From positions 1 to 64,000 of the forward strand of contig JANSYA010000007.1 in assembly GCA_024742665.1 (NCBI GenBank): a DNA stretch of 64,000 bases. The letters run 5' to 3'. Shown here one piece after another: positions 29,047-38,479 of the stretch. The stretch is from a bacterium. GTDB lineage: Bacteria > Spirochaetota > Leptospiria > Leptospirales > Leptonemataceae. A program made the translations under genes and the position numbers. Position 1 is the stretch's first letter, and every line of letters begins with the position of its first letter. The notes beneath the pieces are model-generated. The model saw only the letters and a program-made list of their open reading frames with translations, did not search any database and was not told where the DNA came from.

Positions 29047-30257
29047 TGCGGCTCACTGGAGTTTTCGGGTCGGCTTTCAATTTTACGTTTGCGTTTTTTG
29101 CGAATTTCCGCGGGCAATAAGAGTTTCATATTCTCCACTTTGCCGAAGCACAGCAGGCGGTCGCCGCTCTGCATTACGCGCGCACCCCGCGGATTCGCGA
29201 TGACCATGCCGTCGCGCGTTACGCTTAAGACGACGATATCTCGATCGCGCAGACCCGACTCTTCGAAACTTTTGCCGGCCAGCCCGGACTCTTCGCCGAC
29301 GATCACTTCCGCCGCGCCGTAGCCCCGGCTGACCGTCAGGCGCTGGCGAATATCCAGTTCGGGATACTGCACGTTGTCGGCGACGTAGTCGACGATGCTG
29401 CCCGCGATGTCGGAACCGGTGGCCGCTTCGATGCCTTCCAGGCCGGGAGAGGAATTCACTTCCATAATACTGGGGCCGTCTTTGCCTTCGAGCATGTCGA
29501 CCCCCGCCACGCGCAGACCCATGATTTGCGCCGCCCGAACGGCCGTCTCTTCGTAGACGCTGTCCAGTTGCACTTTCTCGACGCGCCCGCCCCGGTGAAC
29601 GTTGCTGCGAAACTCATCGCCCTGGGCGATGCGCCGCATGGCGCCGACGACGCGATCGCCGACGACGAAGGCCCGCAGGTCTTTGCCTTTGCTTTCGGCG
29701 ACGAATTTTTGGATCAAAACGTTTTGCTTTGTACTCTGCAGGGTTTCGATAATCGCCTGGGCGACTTTCACCGAGTCGGCGAGGATCACCCCGACGCCCT
29801 GGGTGCCCTCCAGCAGCTTGATGATCACGGGCGCGCCGCCGACGCGTTCGATGGCCGGCAGCACGTCGTGTTTGTCGCGAACGAATTCCGTGGCGGGTAT
29901 GCCGACGTCGAAGCGACTCAGGATTTGCAGCGAGCGCAGTTTGTCCCGGGAGTTCGCGATGCCCAGCGAGGAATTCGCGCAGAAGACGCCCATCTGTTCA
30001 AACTGGCGGACCACCGAGGTTCCGAAAAAGGTAATCGATGCGCCGATGCGCGGAATCACGCCGTCGTAATCGCTCAGGACCTTGCCGCGATAGTGCAGGT
30101 CGGGGCTGGACTTATCCAGGGAAATCGCGAATTTTAATGTATTGAGAACTTTGACCTTGTGTCCGCGGGCCAGCGCCGCCTCGCGCAAACGTCCCGTGCT
30201 GTAATTATTCGGCGATCTGGATAGTATACACAGTTTCATTTCGGATGGTTTGCTCAT
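29043..30257 (-). CDS. RimK-type ATP-grasp ligase fused to a TrkA_C (RCK_C) domain
   Basis: From ATG 30257 (ATG 30239 and GTG 30290 are alternatives) this is about 404 residues. Residues 1-290 are a RimK-type ligase: [43 protein letters not shown], the DLRAFVVGD strand and the metal-binding [14 protein letters not shown]. It should ligate glutamate or similar amino acids to a peptide or protein end using ATP. Residues ~305-385 match a TrkA_C domain (AAEVIVGEESGLAGKSFEESGL, SGDRLLCFGKVENM), which binds ligands in K+ channel regulators. The fusion suggests ligand-controlled activity. The tail is Lys/Arg- and Glu-rich. The paralogue at 32509 lacks the extra domain. Confidence 0.88.
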   Translation of the reverse strand: MSKPSEMKLCILSRSPNNYSTGRLREAALARGHKVKVLNTLKFAISLDKSSPDLHYRGKVLSDYDGVIPRIGASITFFGTSVVRQFEQMGVFCANSSLGIANSRDKLRSLQILSRFDVGIPATEFVRDKHDVLPAIERVGGAPVIIKLLEGTQGVGVILADSVKVAQAIIETLQSTKQNVLIQKFVAESKGKDLRAFVVGDRVVGAMRRIAQGDEFRSNVHRGGRVEKVQLDSVYEETAVRAAQIMGLRVAGVDMLEGKDGPSIMEVNSSPGLEGIEAATGSDIAGSIVDYVADNVQYPELDIRQRLTVSRGYGAAEVIVGEESGLAGKSFEESGLRDRDIVVLSVTRDGMVIANPRGARVMQSGDRLLCFGKVENMKLLLPAEIRKKRKRKIESRPENSSEPQ

Positions 30258-30390
30258 ATCGGATCGTGCTGCGCGGAATTTGGAACACAAGGATAAAAGG
30301 AAAAAATATTTCTGTGATCAGAGCCGCACGCATGCGATGCGCGTCCGAATATCAAATGCACGCCTGTGCTCGTCGGCGTCGTCTGCGAGA

Positions 30391-31398
30391 TCAAATTCCC
30401 TTCAATAATCTGCCGAAGATATCGGCCCCGGTAATGATTCTTTTTGTGTCCTCATTCCAGATCAAGGCGATATCGTGATCGATTGGCGCGTCTTCATTTT
30501 TTGACATATTAGCGCGCATCATATTTAACAATGCGGCGAGATCGGTTTTTATATCTTTCACCAGAATGGGTTTATGACAATACGCCCGGATTTCTTTGAT
30601 TCCATCGTGGGAACAAATCGCCCGGATGAATCCGTCCGCGTCCAAAACCAGTCGAGGGCGGTCTTCGTCGTCCGTGAAGATGATCCACTTTTCTTCCGAG
30701 CTGTTGATTTTCTGAATAAAGGGATCATTGATATCTGATTTATGCACGGGAAAAACAACCGCGTTGCCCTTTGTCTCCAGAGTGATGATGCTATCACGAT
30801 TGATCTCTTCGGCTTCGTTCACAACCGGCAAATCGTCCAGGTGCAGAAAATTGATCGCGCCGGTCCCTTCGATGCGATCAATTTCGCTCCCTCTGTCTTC
30901 GACGTGCTTTTTAATAAAGAGGGCGATGATGTCTTCGGACAAAAACTGCGACGATTCTTTCCCCAGCCAGGAGTCCAGGATCAGAGCGCAGGGTTTGGCC
31001 ACCGGATACAAAAGAATTTGATAGAATTTGACGACCGGCGCCAGCCGTGAGGCCATCTTTAAGGCGTTTCTGGAAAAATAGGCCTGGGGCAGGATCTCGC
31101 CGAAGATCGTAATCGCGAACGTGGAGAACAGAAAAGAAGCCGCTCCGAAGAGAACCGAGTCCGTCAGCAGGGTCAGCAAGACGTTGATCCCAACGTTGCC
31201 CCACAGGATCGTAGTTAATAAGAAATTCGAATCGCCTCGCAAAGCCAGTACGTGCTCGGAGCCGTTCTCTCTGGCGGCTTCTACTTCGATTTCCAGTCTG
31301 AGTCTGGTCAGGCTGAAAAACGCCAGGTTCAATCCAGAAAATATCGCGGACTGCGAAATGCAGAAGATAATTCCAGTCCAGATCAATGATTCATTCAT
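30391..31398 (-). CDS. CNNM/HlyC-CorC family protein (DUF21 plus divergent CBS region)
   Basis: This 335-residue protein has a DUF21/CNNM membrane domain: SGLNLAFFSLTRLRLEIE, ALRGDSNFLLTTILWGNVGINVLLTLL and FGEILPQAYFSRNA are the family signatures. The cytosolic part after ~residue 175 corresponds to the CBS-pair region but is divergent. Family members are linked to Mg2+ and Co2+ efflux. It lies between the two RimK-type genes, 58 bp after the AstE-like gene and 133 bp before the RimK-TrkA_C gene. Confidence 0.85.
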   Translation of the reverse strand: MNESLIWTGIIFCISQSAIFSGLNLAFFSLTRLRLEIEVEAARENGSEHVLALRGDSNFLLTTILWGNVGINVLLTLLTDSVLFGAASFLFSTFAITIFGEILPQAYFSRNALKMASRLAPVVKFYQILLYPVAKPCALILDSWLGKESSQFLSEDIIALFIKKHVEDRGSEIDRIEGTGAINFLHLDDLPVVNEAEEINRDSIITLETKGNAVVFPVHKSDINDPFIQKINSSEEKWIIFTDDEDRPRLVLDADGFIRAICSHDGIKEIRAYCHKPILVKDIKTDLAALLNMMRANMSKNEDAPIDHDIALIWNEDTKRIITGADIFGRLLKGI

Positions 31399-31456
31399 GC
31401 GAGTCCCTTACGCGGGTGCCGGTCATTTTTTTGGAAACGGATGCCTGAGCGCCCGC

Positions 31457-32497
31457 TCATCCCGGCAGGCCGTTCGTATCGCCCGCGAAAAACTCTTCGC
31501 GCGCGTCGTCGATGTGCTCTTCGACCTTCTGCGAATCTTTGAATGTGGCGATATGAAAGATCGCTTCGCCGCGATTCAAAAGCGGCAAGGTCGCCTGGCC
31601 GACAATCACTCCGGTTTCCGGAGCCCTGAGCAGCACCGGGCGCTCGCCCATCGGACCGGCGATGATCCCGAGTAAGTCCCCGGCTTCGACTCGATCCCCC
31701 GGCTTACGGGTCGTCCGCAGAATGCCGCTGCGCTGCGCCCGCACCCAGTGACTGGACAGGGCGACGAAAGTGTTTCTGGATTTCCCCGACCGACCGCCGA
31801 CCCGCGCCGGCGGCAGCATCTCGATCGCGCGCATCACCGCGACAATGCCGGCGATGCCTGTGCGAATCGTCGCCTCGTCGAATCGCAGCGCTTCGCCGCC
31901 TTCATATAACAGGATCGGGATGTCGCGTTCCTGCGCCGCGCCGCGTAAAGAGCCGTCGCGTATATCTGAATTTAAGATCACCGGCGTGCCAAAGGCTTCC
32001 GCCAGCCGGCGCGTTTCGGGCTGGTCCAGGCAGGCGCGAATCTGCGGCAGGTTCGTGCGGTGAATCGCGCCGGTGTGCAGATCGATCCCGTAATTCGAAC
32101 GCCGCACGATTTCGCGCATGAATACATGCGCGAGACGCGAAGCCATCGAACCTTTTTTCGAGCCCGGAAAGCTCCGATTCAGATCCCGCCGGTCCGGCAG
32201 ATAGCGGGACTTCGCGTTAAAGCCGAACACGTTTACGATCGGAATCGCAAGCAGGGTCCCTTTTAAGTTCGCGAGTTTCTTTTGTTGCAGTAAGCGGTGA
32301 ATGATTTCGACGCCGTTGATTTCGTCGCCGTGAATCGCGGCCGAGACAAAGAGCACCGGTCCGGGGCGTTTGCCATGAATGACGTGGACCGGAATCGCCA
32401 TCTGGGTATGGTCGTAAAGACGCGCGACTCGCAGCGATACGGTCTTGCGTTGACCGGGTTCGACCCGGGCGTCGCGAATCAAAAATGGTTCCGTCAT
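31457..32497 (-). CDS. Succinylglutamate desuccinylase/aspartoacylase (AstE/ASPA)-family zinc hydrolase
   Basis: This 346-residue protein shows the zinc and substrate motifs of the M14-like AstE/ASPA family: AAIHGDEINGVE (His-x-x-Glu), DLNRSFPG and DLHTGA (third zinc ligand His). A C-terminal barrel-sandwich-like domain follows (GDRVEAGDLLGIIAGP). It should cleave an amide bond of an N-acyl amino acid or small peptide. It lies 11 bp downstream of the RimK gene, an arrangement seen in many bacteria, so its substrate may be a RimK product. Confidence 0.9.
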   Translation of the reverse strand: MTEPFLIRDARVEPGQRKTVSLRVARLYDHTQMAIPVHVIHGKRPGPVLFVSAAIHGDEINGVEIIHRLLQQKKLANLKGTLLAIPIVNVFGFNAKSRYLPDRRDLNRSFPGSKKGSMASRLAHVFMREIVRRSNYGIDLHTGAIHRTNLPQIRACLDQPETRRLAEAFGTPVILNSDIRDGSLRGAAQERDIPILLYEGGEALRFDEATIRTGIAGIVAVMRAIEMLPPARVGGRSGKSRNTFVALSSHWVRAQRSGILRTTRKPGDRVEAGDLLGIIAGPMGERPVLLRAPETGVIVGQATLPLLNRGEAIFHIATFKDSQKVEEHIDDAREEFFAGDTNGLPG

Positions 32498-32508
32498 AGT
32501 TTTTTGCC

Positions 32509-33414
32509 TTACCCTTTGCCGCGCGTGCGAGTGCGGCCGGGGCGCGCGTTTTTTTCGATGTGTTCGATGATCAGGCCGGCCACGTCTTTGCCGGTCGAGG
32601 TTTCGATGCCTTCGAGTCCGGGCGAAGAATTGACTTCCATCACAACCGGGCCGGACTTCGCTCGTAACAGATCTACTCCGGCCACACTCAATCCCATGAC
32701 TTTCGCCGAACGCACGGCGGTGTTGCGCTCTTCCGGCGTAATCTTAACCAGACTGGCCGTGCCGCCGCGATGTAGATTCGAGCGAAATTCGCCTTCAGCC
32801 CCCTGGCGCATCATGGCCGCGACGACTTTGTCGCCGATGACAAAGCAACGTAAATCGGCGCCGCCGGCCTCTTTGATATACTGCTGCACGATGAAGTTGG
32901 CCTGCAGCCCGCGAAATGCTTCGATCACCGACTCGGCCGCTTTGCGGGTTTCGCACAAAACGACGCCGATGCCCTGGGTGCCCTCGAGCAATTTCACAAC
33001 TAACGGCGCGCCGCCGACCAATTCGATCAGCTCCCCCGTCATCTGGGTCGAGTTCGCAAAGCCGGTCACCGGCAGGCCGATGCCGTGCTTCGATAAGATC
33101 TGAAGCGAACGCAATTTGTCCCGACTGCGGGAGATCGCCACCGATTCGTTCAAAGAATAAACGCCGCCCATCTCGAATTGCCGGACGACGGAGGTGCCGT
33201 AAAAAGTAATGCTCGCGCCGATCCGCGGGATGATCGCGTCGAGATCGTCTAAAACGATTTTTTTATAATGTACGGTCGGCCGCTGCGAAGCGATGTTCAT
33301 AAAGCAGCGCGGCGTATCGATGATCATCACCTGGTGGCCGCGTTGTTCGCCCGCTTCGCGCAAACGGCGCGTGGAATACAGTTCAGAGTTTCGAGAGAGA
33401 ATGCCTATTTTCAT
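32509..33414 (-). CDS. rimK: RimK-type ATP-grasp alpha-L-glutamate ligase
   Basis: This 301-residue protein is the normal RimK length. Signatures are [16 protein letters not shown] at the N-terminus, [51 protein letters not shown] and the Mg2+-binding [13 protein letters not shown]. RimK adds glutamate residues to the C-terminus of ribosomal protein S6 in E. coli; related enzymes use other acceptors. It is the promoter-proximal gene of the eight-gene minus-strand operon. The C-terminus ends in an Arg/Gly/Lys-rich tail. Confidence 0.92.
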   Translation of the reverse strand: MKIGILSRNSELYSTRRLREAGEQRGHQVMIIDTPRCFMNIASQRPTVHYKKIVLDDLDAIIPRIGASITFYGTSVVRQFEMGGVYSLNESVAISRSRDKLRSLQILSKHGIGLPVTGFANSTQMTGELIELVGGAPLVVKLLEGTQGIGVVLCETRKAAESVIEAFRGLQANFIVQQYIKEAGGADLRCFVIGDKVVAAMMRQGAEGEFRSNLHRGGTASLVKITPEERNTAVRSAKVMGLSVAGVDLLRAKSGPVVMEVNSSPGLEGIETSTGKDVAGLIIEHIEKNARPGRTRTRGKG

Positions 33415-33695
33415 TTTGTTTTTCTGGTCCGGTTGCTATTTGGGAACCCGCGTCGCCCGCCGATTCAAGTTAAATTTTGACCTGCGTGCTGGATATTTTT
33501 TTTATTCGTGCAGCGCCGGAAATAGCGGCAGCCGCACCCGGCCGCAGGCGCTGTGCGTCGGGGCAGGTGAGGACACCCGTCAAATTCGCGAAGCTCCGAT
33601 CGCGGGCCTGCGAGTCGTTTTTTATGCCGACCGCACGCCGGAATCGGAGGCTCGATTGACAGGCAGCGATCCGAACAGTATTCAGGATACTGCGT

Positions 33696-35816
33696 ATGAA
33701 ATTCAGAGCCTCCATCGCCGTAATTATATTCGTCGTGCTGCCGATCAGCTTCGCCCGGGCGCAGGCGCCGGAAATTCCACCGGATACATCGCCGGAAAAG
33801 TCGATTCAGGATTCCATTCAGAAACCCGGTCAGGAATCCGAAAGCCCTGCCGGCGATGCGAAGCCCGAAGCAGAGGCGAAAGCTCTGCCGGGAACGCCCA
33901 TCGTGCTGCGCGGCACGGAATTATTTCGATTGAGCGGCGCAGAAGAACTGCTGTCCCTTGAAGAACGCGCCCATTTAGTTCAACAGCGGCTGGAAAAAAT
34001 CGATCCGCTTGAATTTACGCCCGAGGCCCTGGCGATTACACACGAACGTAAATACTCGGATATTTTTTATGCGAACGCGCTGCTGGTCCGGATCACAGAG
34101 GCCGACGCGCAGCCCTTCTCGGTAACGCAAAAAGCGATCGCGGAAGACGCCTTTCATGCGATTGAAATGTTTCTGCTTGAAGACCGCAAACGCCTGGAAC
34201 GACCGCCGGTCGAACAGGTGGACGTGGTCAGCATCACCGACTTCGTGCTGGAGTACATTCAGAGCAGGCAGCTCGGCTCTGTAATTCGGAATACGGGCAT
34301 TACATTGCTTTTGGTGGCGGTACTGAGCGTTACATTTCTGGTTATAACTCGCTTTTTTAATTTTCTGTATAACCGGCTCGAAAATCTCGAGGGAAATTTC
34401 GCGCGATCCCTCCGCTTCCGAAACATCGAACTCATCGGGGCCGAAACCCTGCGGGCGGGATTCGTTTCGACTCTGCGGATTGTGCATCTGATCGTATCGC
34501 TGCTCGTCGTGCTTGGCTTTACGAACTATATTCTGAATCTGTTTCCGGAGGCGAAGGATCTACCGGTCAAAGCGTATATTCGGGGAGCGGTGTATACGAT
34601 TCTGATTACGATTCTCGCCTTCAGCGTATACCGTTTATTGAACCGGGGCTTTAACTGGATCAAAACCAACGTTCGGCAGTGGCGCGGTCGCCTGCTGCGC
34701 GATCTGAAGTTTCAGAATATCACTTTGCTATCGGCGGAACAGTCGATCGAGTTTTTCGAAAGCGCTCTGGCGATCCTGAGAATCCTGGTCAATTTGATTC
34801 TCGCCTACGTGTATCTGGCCGCCGTATTCGGCCTGTTTCAGGCGACGCAGGAATGGGCGGGCCTGCTCTTTATATATATTGCGACTCCGTTAAAAGGAGC
34901 TTTCGCAGCCTTAGTCGATTATTTGCCGGACCTGTTTTTTCTGGTCGTGGTCGTCCTGGTGACCCGTTCCATCATTCGGGCCACCGGGCTATTCTTTCGC
35001 GAGGCCGAGCGCGGACGGATTACGATGTCCGGATTTTATCCCGAGTGGGCGCGTCCGACGCATCGCTTATTATCCGTGCTATTGGTCGTCTTCGCGGCGA
35101 TCATCGCCTTCCCCTATTTGCCAGGCGCGAATTCCCAGGCCTTTCAGGGAATCTCGCTGTTTCTCGGATTTATGATTTCGCTGGGTTCGTCGGCGATCAT
35201 TGCGAATATCGTCGCAGGAATCGTCGTGACGTATATGCGGCCTTTCAAAGTCGGCGATCGGGTAAAAATCGCGGATACGGTCGGCGACGTTGTCGAGAAA
35301 ACTCTGTTGGTGACCCGCATTCGCACCGTGAAGAATGTGGACATCACGATTCCGAACGCTCTGGCGCTGAGCAGCCATATCATAAACTACAGTTCATCGG
35401 CCCGGGATCCGGGGCTGATTTTACATACGACGGTAACCATCGGGTACGATGTGCCGAACCAAAAAGTTCACGATCTATTGATCGCGGCGGCCCGTTCCAT
35501 TCCGGATATTCGCGAGGAGCCTGCACCCTTCGTACTGAACACCAGCCTGGATGATTATTACGTAAGTTATGAACTAAACGCGTATACCGAGCATGCCAGT
35601 CGGATGGCGAAAATCTATTCCGACATTCATCAGAAAATACAGGAAAGTTTTCACGCGGCGGGCGTTGAAATCATGTCGCCGCATTTTTACGCTCTACGCG
35701 ATGGAAGCGCCGTGAATATTCCGGCCGAACATCTGTCCGCCGATTACCAACCACCACCGTTTCGAGTTCGCACCGACACAGAGGCCCACGACCGAAGTAA
35801 GCCAGGCGATTCTTAG
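33696..35816 (+). CDS. Large MscS/MscK-like mechanosensitive channel with periplasmic domain
   Basis: This 706-residue protein has a cleavable signal peptide (residues 1-23, ending FARAQA), a periplasmic stretch of ~170 residues, about eight membrane helices, and a C-terminal MscS core (SLGSSAIIANIVAGIVVTYM, FKVGDRVKIADTVGDVVEK, ITIPNALALSSHIINYS). This is the multi-helix MscK/YnaI-like type. It is divergent from rimK across a 281-bp intergenic region and lies next to the operon with two further MscS-type channels. Confidence 0.9.
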   Translation: MKFRASIAVIIFVVLPISFARAQAPEIPPDTSPEKSIQDSIQKPGQESESPAGDAKPEAEAKALPGTPIVLRGTELFRLSGAEELLSLEERAHLVQQRLEKIDPLEFTPEALAITHERKYSDIFYANALLVRITEADAQPFSVTQKAIAEDAFHAIEMFLLEDRKRLERPPVEQVDVVSITDFVLEYIQSRQLGSVIRNTGITLLLVAVLSVTFLVITRFFNFLYNRLENLEGNFARSLRFRNIELIGAETLRAGFVSTLRIVHLIVSLLVVLGFTNYILNLFPEAKDLPVKAYIRGAVYTILITILAFSVYRLLNRGFNWIKTNVRQWRGRLLRDLKFQNITLLSAEQSIEFFESALAILRILVNLILAYVYLAAVFGLFQATQEWAGLLFIYIATPLKGAFAALVDYLPDLFFLVVVVLVTRSIIRATGLFFREAERGRITMSGFYPEWARPTHRLLSVLLVVFAAIIAFPYLPGANSQAFQGISLFLGFMISLGSSAIIANIVAGIVVTYMRPFKVGDRVKIADTVGDVVEKTLLVTRIRTVKNVDITIPNALALSSHIINYSSSARDPGLILHTTVTIGYDVPNQKVHDLLIAAARSIPDIREEPAPFVLNTSLDDYYVSYELNAYTEHASRMAKIYSDIHQKIQESFHAAGVEIMSPHFYALRDGSAVNIPAEHLSADYQPPPFRVRTDTEAHDRSKPGDS

Positions 35817-36103
35817 TGTGCGATGAAAGAATATTTATAAATTCTAATAACAACGGCGACGGCGCTCTGAATGAATTCTTTGAAGATCGCGGCGATATTC
35901 AGGGTCAAGGCGCCGCGACGACGCAGATCGCCGCGTGCGAAGACCAGGTCCGCAAGGGGTCAGTTCGGTTCCAGGCGATGAATCCTGTGCGAAGCTCATG
36001 TATCTGGCGCTGAAAAACGCGTCGGCGAAGTGGAATCGTCCTGCGCACAATTGGCGAACAGTCATAAATCAGCTGTTGATAATATTTGAAGATCGCATGC
36101 ACG

Positions 36104-36940
36104 TCAGAAGGGCCCGCCCTCTAATCCCCCCTTTAGCTGCCAGACCAGGTATACGACAGCCTGCACGGGCAGGGTGACGATATCAATGACAGGGGCCAGG
36201 GCTATGAAGGCATATGCATGGGGCAGAATATAGCCTCCGACTTCTTCCTGAACGGGAGGCAGTTCCACCAGCGCTGTTTGCACCGGCGGCTCAAGATTCA
36301 TCGGGGGCACGGCCTGAAATACGCTGTAGTGGGCTCCGGCGCCGGATCGTACGAACGCGATTTTATCAAACAGCGATGTGATTTTCAGCGGGTCGCCGGA
36401 TCGCAGCGGAAAGTCTTCGCAGCGTCCGGCGAACAGAAATTCTCGCTGCTCTTTTTCGCGCCGGTACGCGAAGCAATCGGCGCTGCCGGACAGGTGCAGT
36501 ACGCGCGCGTCGGCGTCCACGTACGCTTCATGCCGCTCGCCTTCCGGCAGTTTCGGCGTGCCCACAAAGTAGGTGTTTGCGTCGCGTCCTCCGGTGAGCA
36601 GCGAATTCCTGTACGACACGAAAATCTGTCCCCCGATCAACGGCAGCGGTTTGAGCTGCCGCCGTTCATCGAAGGAATCCGGACACTCGAAAAAATTTTC
36701 CGGAGCCGGGAGGATGACACTCGCGCAGGTCTTCGAAGGTGGAAACCATCCCAGGTCGTCGAAATAGAAGCGGAAGATCCCCTCTGAGCTCACGCCGATG
36801 CCGCTCACGGGGCCGACCGTATACGTTCGGGTTTCGACTGCCTGGCGGGTACTGACTGTGGGCGCGATCAGCAGGGTGAAACACTGAGTCAGGCAAGCAG
36901 TCAGGATCAACATCATGAGCAATCTGAAGCGTTGGAACAT
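36104..36940 (-). CDS. Putative YceK/YidQ-like lipoprotein
   Basis: From ATG 36940 the protein has 278 residues; the longer frame to 37048 has an implausible basic leader. The N-terminus MFQRFRLLMMLILTACLTQC looks like a lipoprotein signal with a relaxed lipobox (LTQ-Cys). The middle is strand-rich with several Cys residues. The C-terminus has ALAPVIDIVTLPVQAVVYLVW, the pattern of YceK/YidQ-type lipoproteins (P-x-D-x-V-T-L-P). It is probably anchored in an envelope membrane; function unknown. Confidence 0.6.
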   Translation of the reverse strand: MFQRFRLLMMLILTACLTQCFTLLIAPTVSTRQAVETRTYTVGPVSGIGVSSEGIFRFYFDDLGWFPPSKTCASVILPAPENFFECPDSFDERRQLKPLPLIGGQIFVSYRNSLLTGGRDANTYFVGTPKLPEGERHEAYVDADARVLHLSGSADCFAYRREKEQREFLFAGRCEDFPLRSGDPLKITSLFDKIAFVRSGAGAHYSVFQAVPPMNLEPPVQTALVELPPVQEEVGGYILPHAYAFIALAPVIDIVTLPVQAVVYLVWQLKGGLEGGPF

Positions 36941-37141
36941 AGTGCCTGAGATTGGATGTGTCGCTCCCATGCGAGTCCACTCATTTTGAAACCGGCGTCT
37001 GAAGAATCTTTGAAAGAACGCCGGCCGCCGAAGAGCCTTCGCCCGCAAAACTCGCTTAGAAAGCTTGCTGAAAAAAGCAATCGCGCGGAATATGGGCTCG
37101 ATCCGGTCCCGTTTCGTTTATTTCCGGCGAGGGCAATCCAC

Positions 37142-38383
37142 ATGATTCGACTTTATTTACTACGCGCGAGATTCTTGCTGCTGCCGGTGGCGCTGCTGTT
37201 TACGCTCTTTCTATTCGATAAGCTCTTTTTATTACCGGATATTCGCGACAATTTTCTACAGCCAGGCGGTTCGATCTATTATCGCCAGCGCCACGAACAG
37301 CTTTCGACGACGCGCGCCGATATTCCGAAGCTGCGCGCGCTCGGCTATAAAGTCGGCGCGGTTTTCGGCGACTCGCGATCTTTTTCCATCGGCAATCTAT
37401 CCGCCGGCACGGCGAAGAACATGATGGGTTTCGACACCGACGGCTGGCATCTCTTCAACTTCGCATCGCCCCAGGCCGTCCCGGCCTATCATGCGTATCT
37501 CGCCGAAAAGCTTTTCACGCGATTGCCGGAAGAGCGACCGGGCTATGTTTTAATCGGACTTTCGCCGGACGCTTTTAACCGCAACGCCTTTATCTTTTCG
37601 GATCCGGTATTAAAATTCGGCGTCGACGCCGCCTGGATCGAACGCAATCGCACGCACATTCCGCGGATCAACTACGAAGACTACGAAAGCTCGCGCCGCT
37701 ACGCTCTCGTCGGTCTGAACTTTTCGTTAAAAGAATTGTTTAGTCGAACGATGGGCGAGTTTCGCAAACCGATCTCGCTGCCCATGGGCGAGCAGCTGGC
37801 CATGATGAATATGATCGCCGGCATGACGGGCGGGCAAAATCAGCTGCCGGAAAGCATACGCGAAAGCTTTCCGAACTCGCGCGGCTATCTGGGCGCGATG
37901 GCCGAAGCGCGCAAAAAAGATCTGACAATGTATAGCTATCTGAACAGTCCGCAGCGCGAGCTCTTGCATCTGGCGGCGGGCGCGCAGTATCTCTGGTTCG
38001 GCGCGGCATCGGAGCAAGATCTGCGGGCCGAAACCGATCTACTGGTATCGCTGTACTTTCGAAATTTCGTGATCTCCGAAGAGCAGTTCTATTTCTTTCG
38101 CGAAACTCTGCGCCACGCCCGCCGGGGCGGAGCGCGCGCGATCGTCTTCTGGCCGAAAGTGAATCCCTATCTGCGCGCCGAGTACGAACGCGAACCGGCG
38201 ATCCAGGCCATCTGGCGGCGAGTCGAAGCCATCGCCCGGCAAGAAGGCGCCATCGCACTTGATCTGAATCAGCCGGGACGCGTGCCCTGCGACGCCTTTT
38301 ACGATGCGAGCCACATGTCGGTCAGCTGCTTTCCCGGCGTCACCGGACTGTTGCTCAAAGAGCTCGACGCGCCTCCGAATTGA
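37142..38383 (+). CDS. Membrane-anchored SGNH/GDSL-like protein (Leptospira DUF1574-like)
   Basis: From ATG 37142 the protein has 413 residues; the frame upstream to 36956 is not needed. An N-terminal membrane helix (about 8-28) anchors it. It has an SGNH block I (VFGDSRSFSIGN) and a terminal DASHMSV that can supply the catalytic Asp-His pair. The overall pattern, including IGLSPDAF and the YFFRETL segment, resembles the DUF1574 family expanded in Leptospira. It may be an O-acyltransferase or esterase acting on envelope glycans; that role is inference. Confidence 0.7.
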   Translation: MIRLYLLRARFLLLPVALLFTLFLFDKLFLLPDIRDNFLQPGGSIYYRQRHEQLSTTRADIPKLRALGYKVGAVFGDSRSFSIGNLSAGTAKNMMGFDTDGWHLFNFASPQAVPAYHAYLAEKLFTRLPEERPGYVLIGLSPDAFNRNAFIFSDPVLKFGVDAAWIERNRTHIPRINYEDYESSRRYALVGLNFSLKELFSRTMGEFRKPISLPMGEQLAMMNMIAGMTGGQNQLPESIRESFPNSRGYLGAMAEARKKDLTMYSYLNSPQRELLHLAAGAQYLWFGAASEQDLRAETDLLVSLYFRNFVISEEQFYFFRETLRHARRGGARAIVFWPKVNPYLRAEYEREPAIQAIWRRVEAIARQEGAIALDLNQPGRVPCDAFYDASHMSVSCFPGVTGLLLKELDAPPN

Positions 38384-38404
38384 GCCTGGCGCGATGCCCT
38401 GCGT

Positions 38405-38450
38405 TTATTTTCACTTGCGTAGTTTTCACTTTCGTTATTTTCACTTGCGT
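38405..38450 (+). repeat. Three-unit 15-bp direct repeat upstream of the gene at 38480
   Basis: TTATTTTCACTTGCGT, AGTTTTCACTTTCGT and TATTTTCACTTGCGT follow one another. The repeat lies in the 96-bp gap 30 bp before the next start codon, so it could serve as an operator or be simple slippage. Confidence 0.6.
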
Positions 38451-38479
38451 TCAGGCTTCCGTCGGGCGATACTCTAGAC

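Noticed and set aside
28691..29322. Overlapping plus-strand frames of 170 and 203 residues
   Set aside because: They are antisense to the MscS-like and RimK-TrkA_C genes, which have clear families.
35817..36103. Small frames of 60-80 residues between the MscK-like and lipoprotein genes
   Set aside because: No ribosome-binding site, domain or composition supports them; the region is treated as a non-coding gap.
36956..37141. 62-residue N-terminal extension of the SGNH-like protein
   Set aside because: The extension is basic and lies in the divergent promoter region; ATG 37142 places the membrane helix at the N-terminus as expected.
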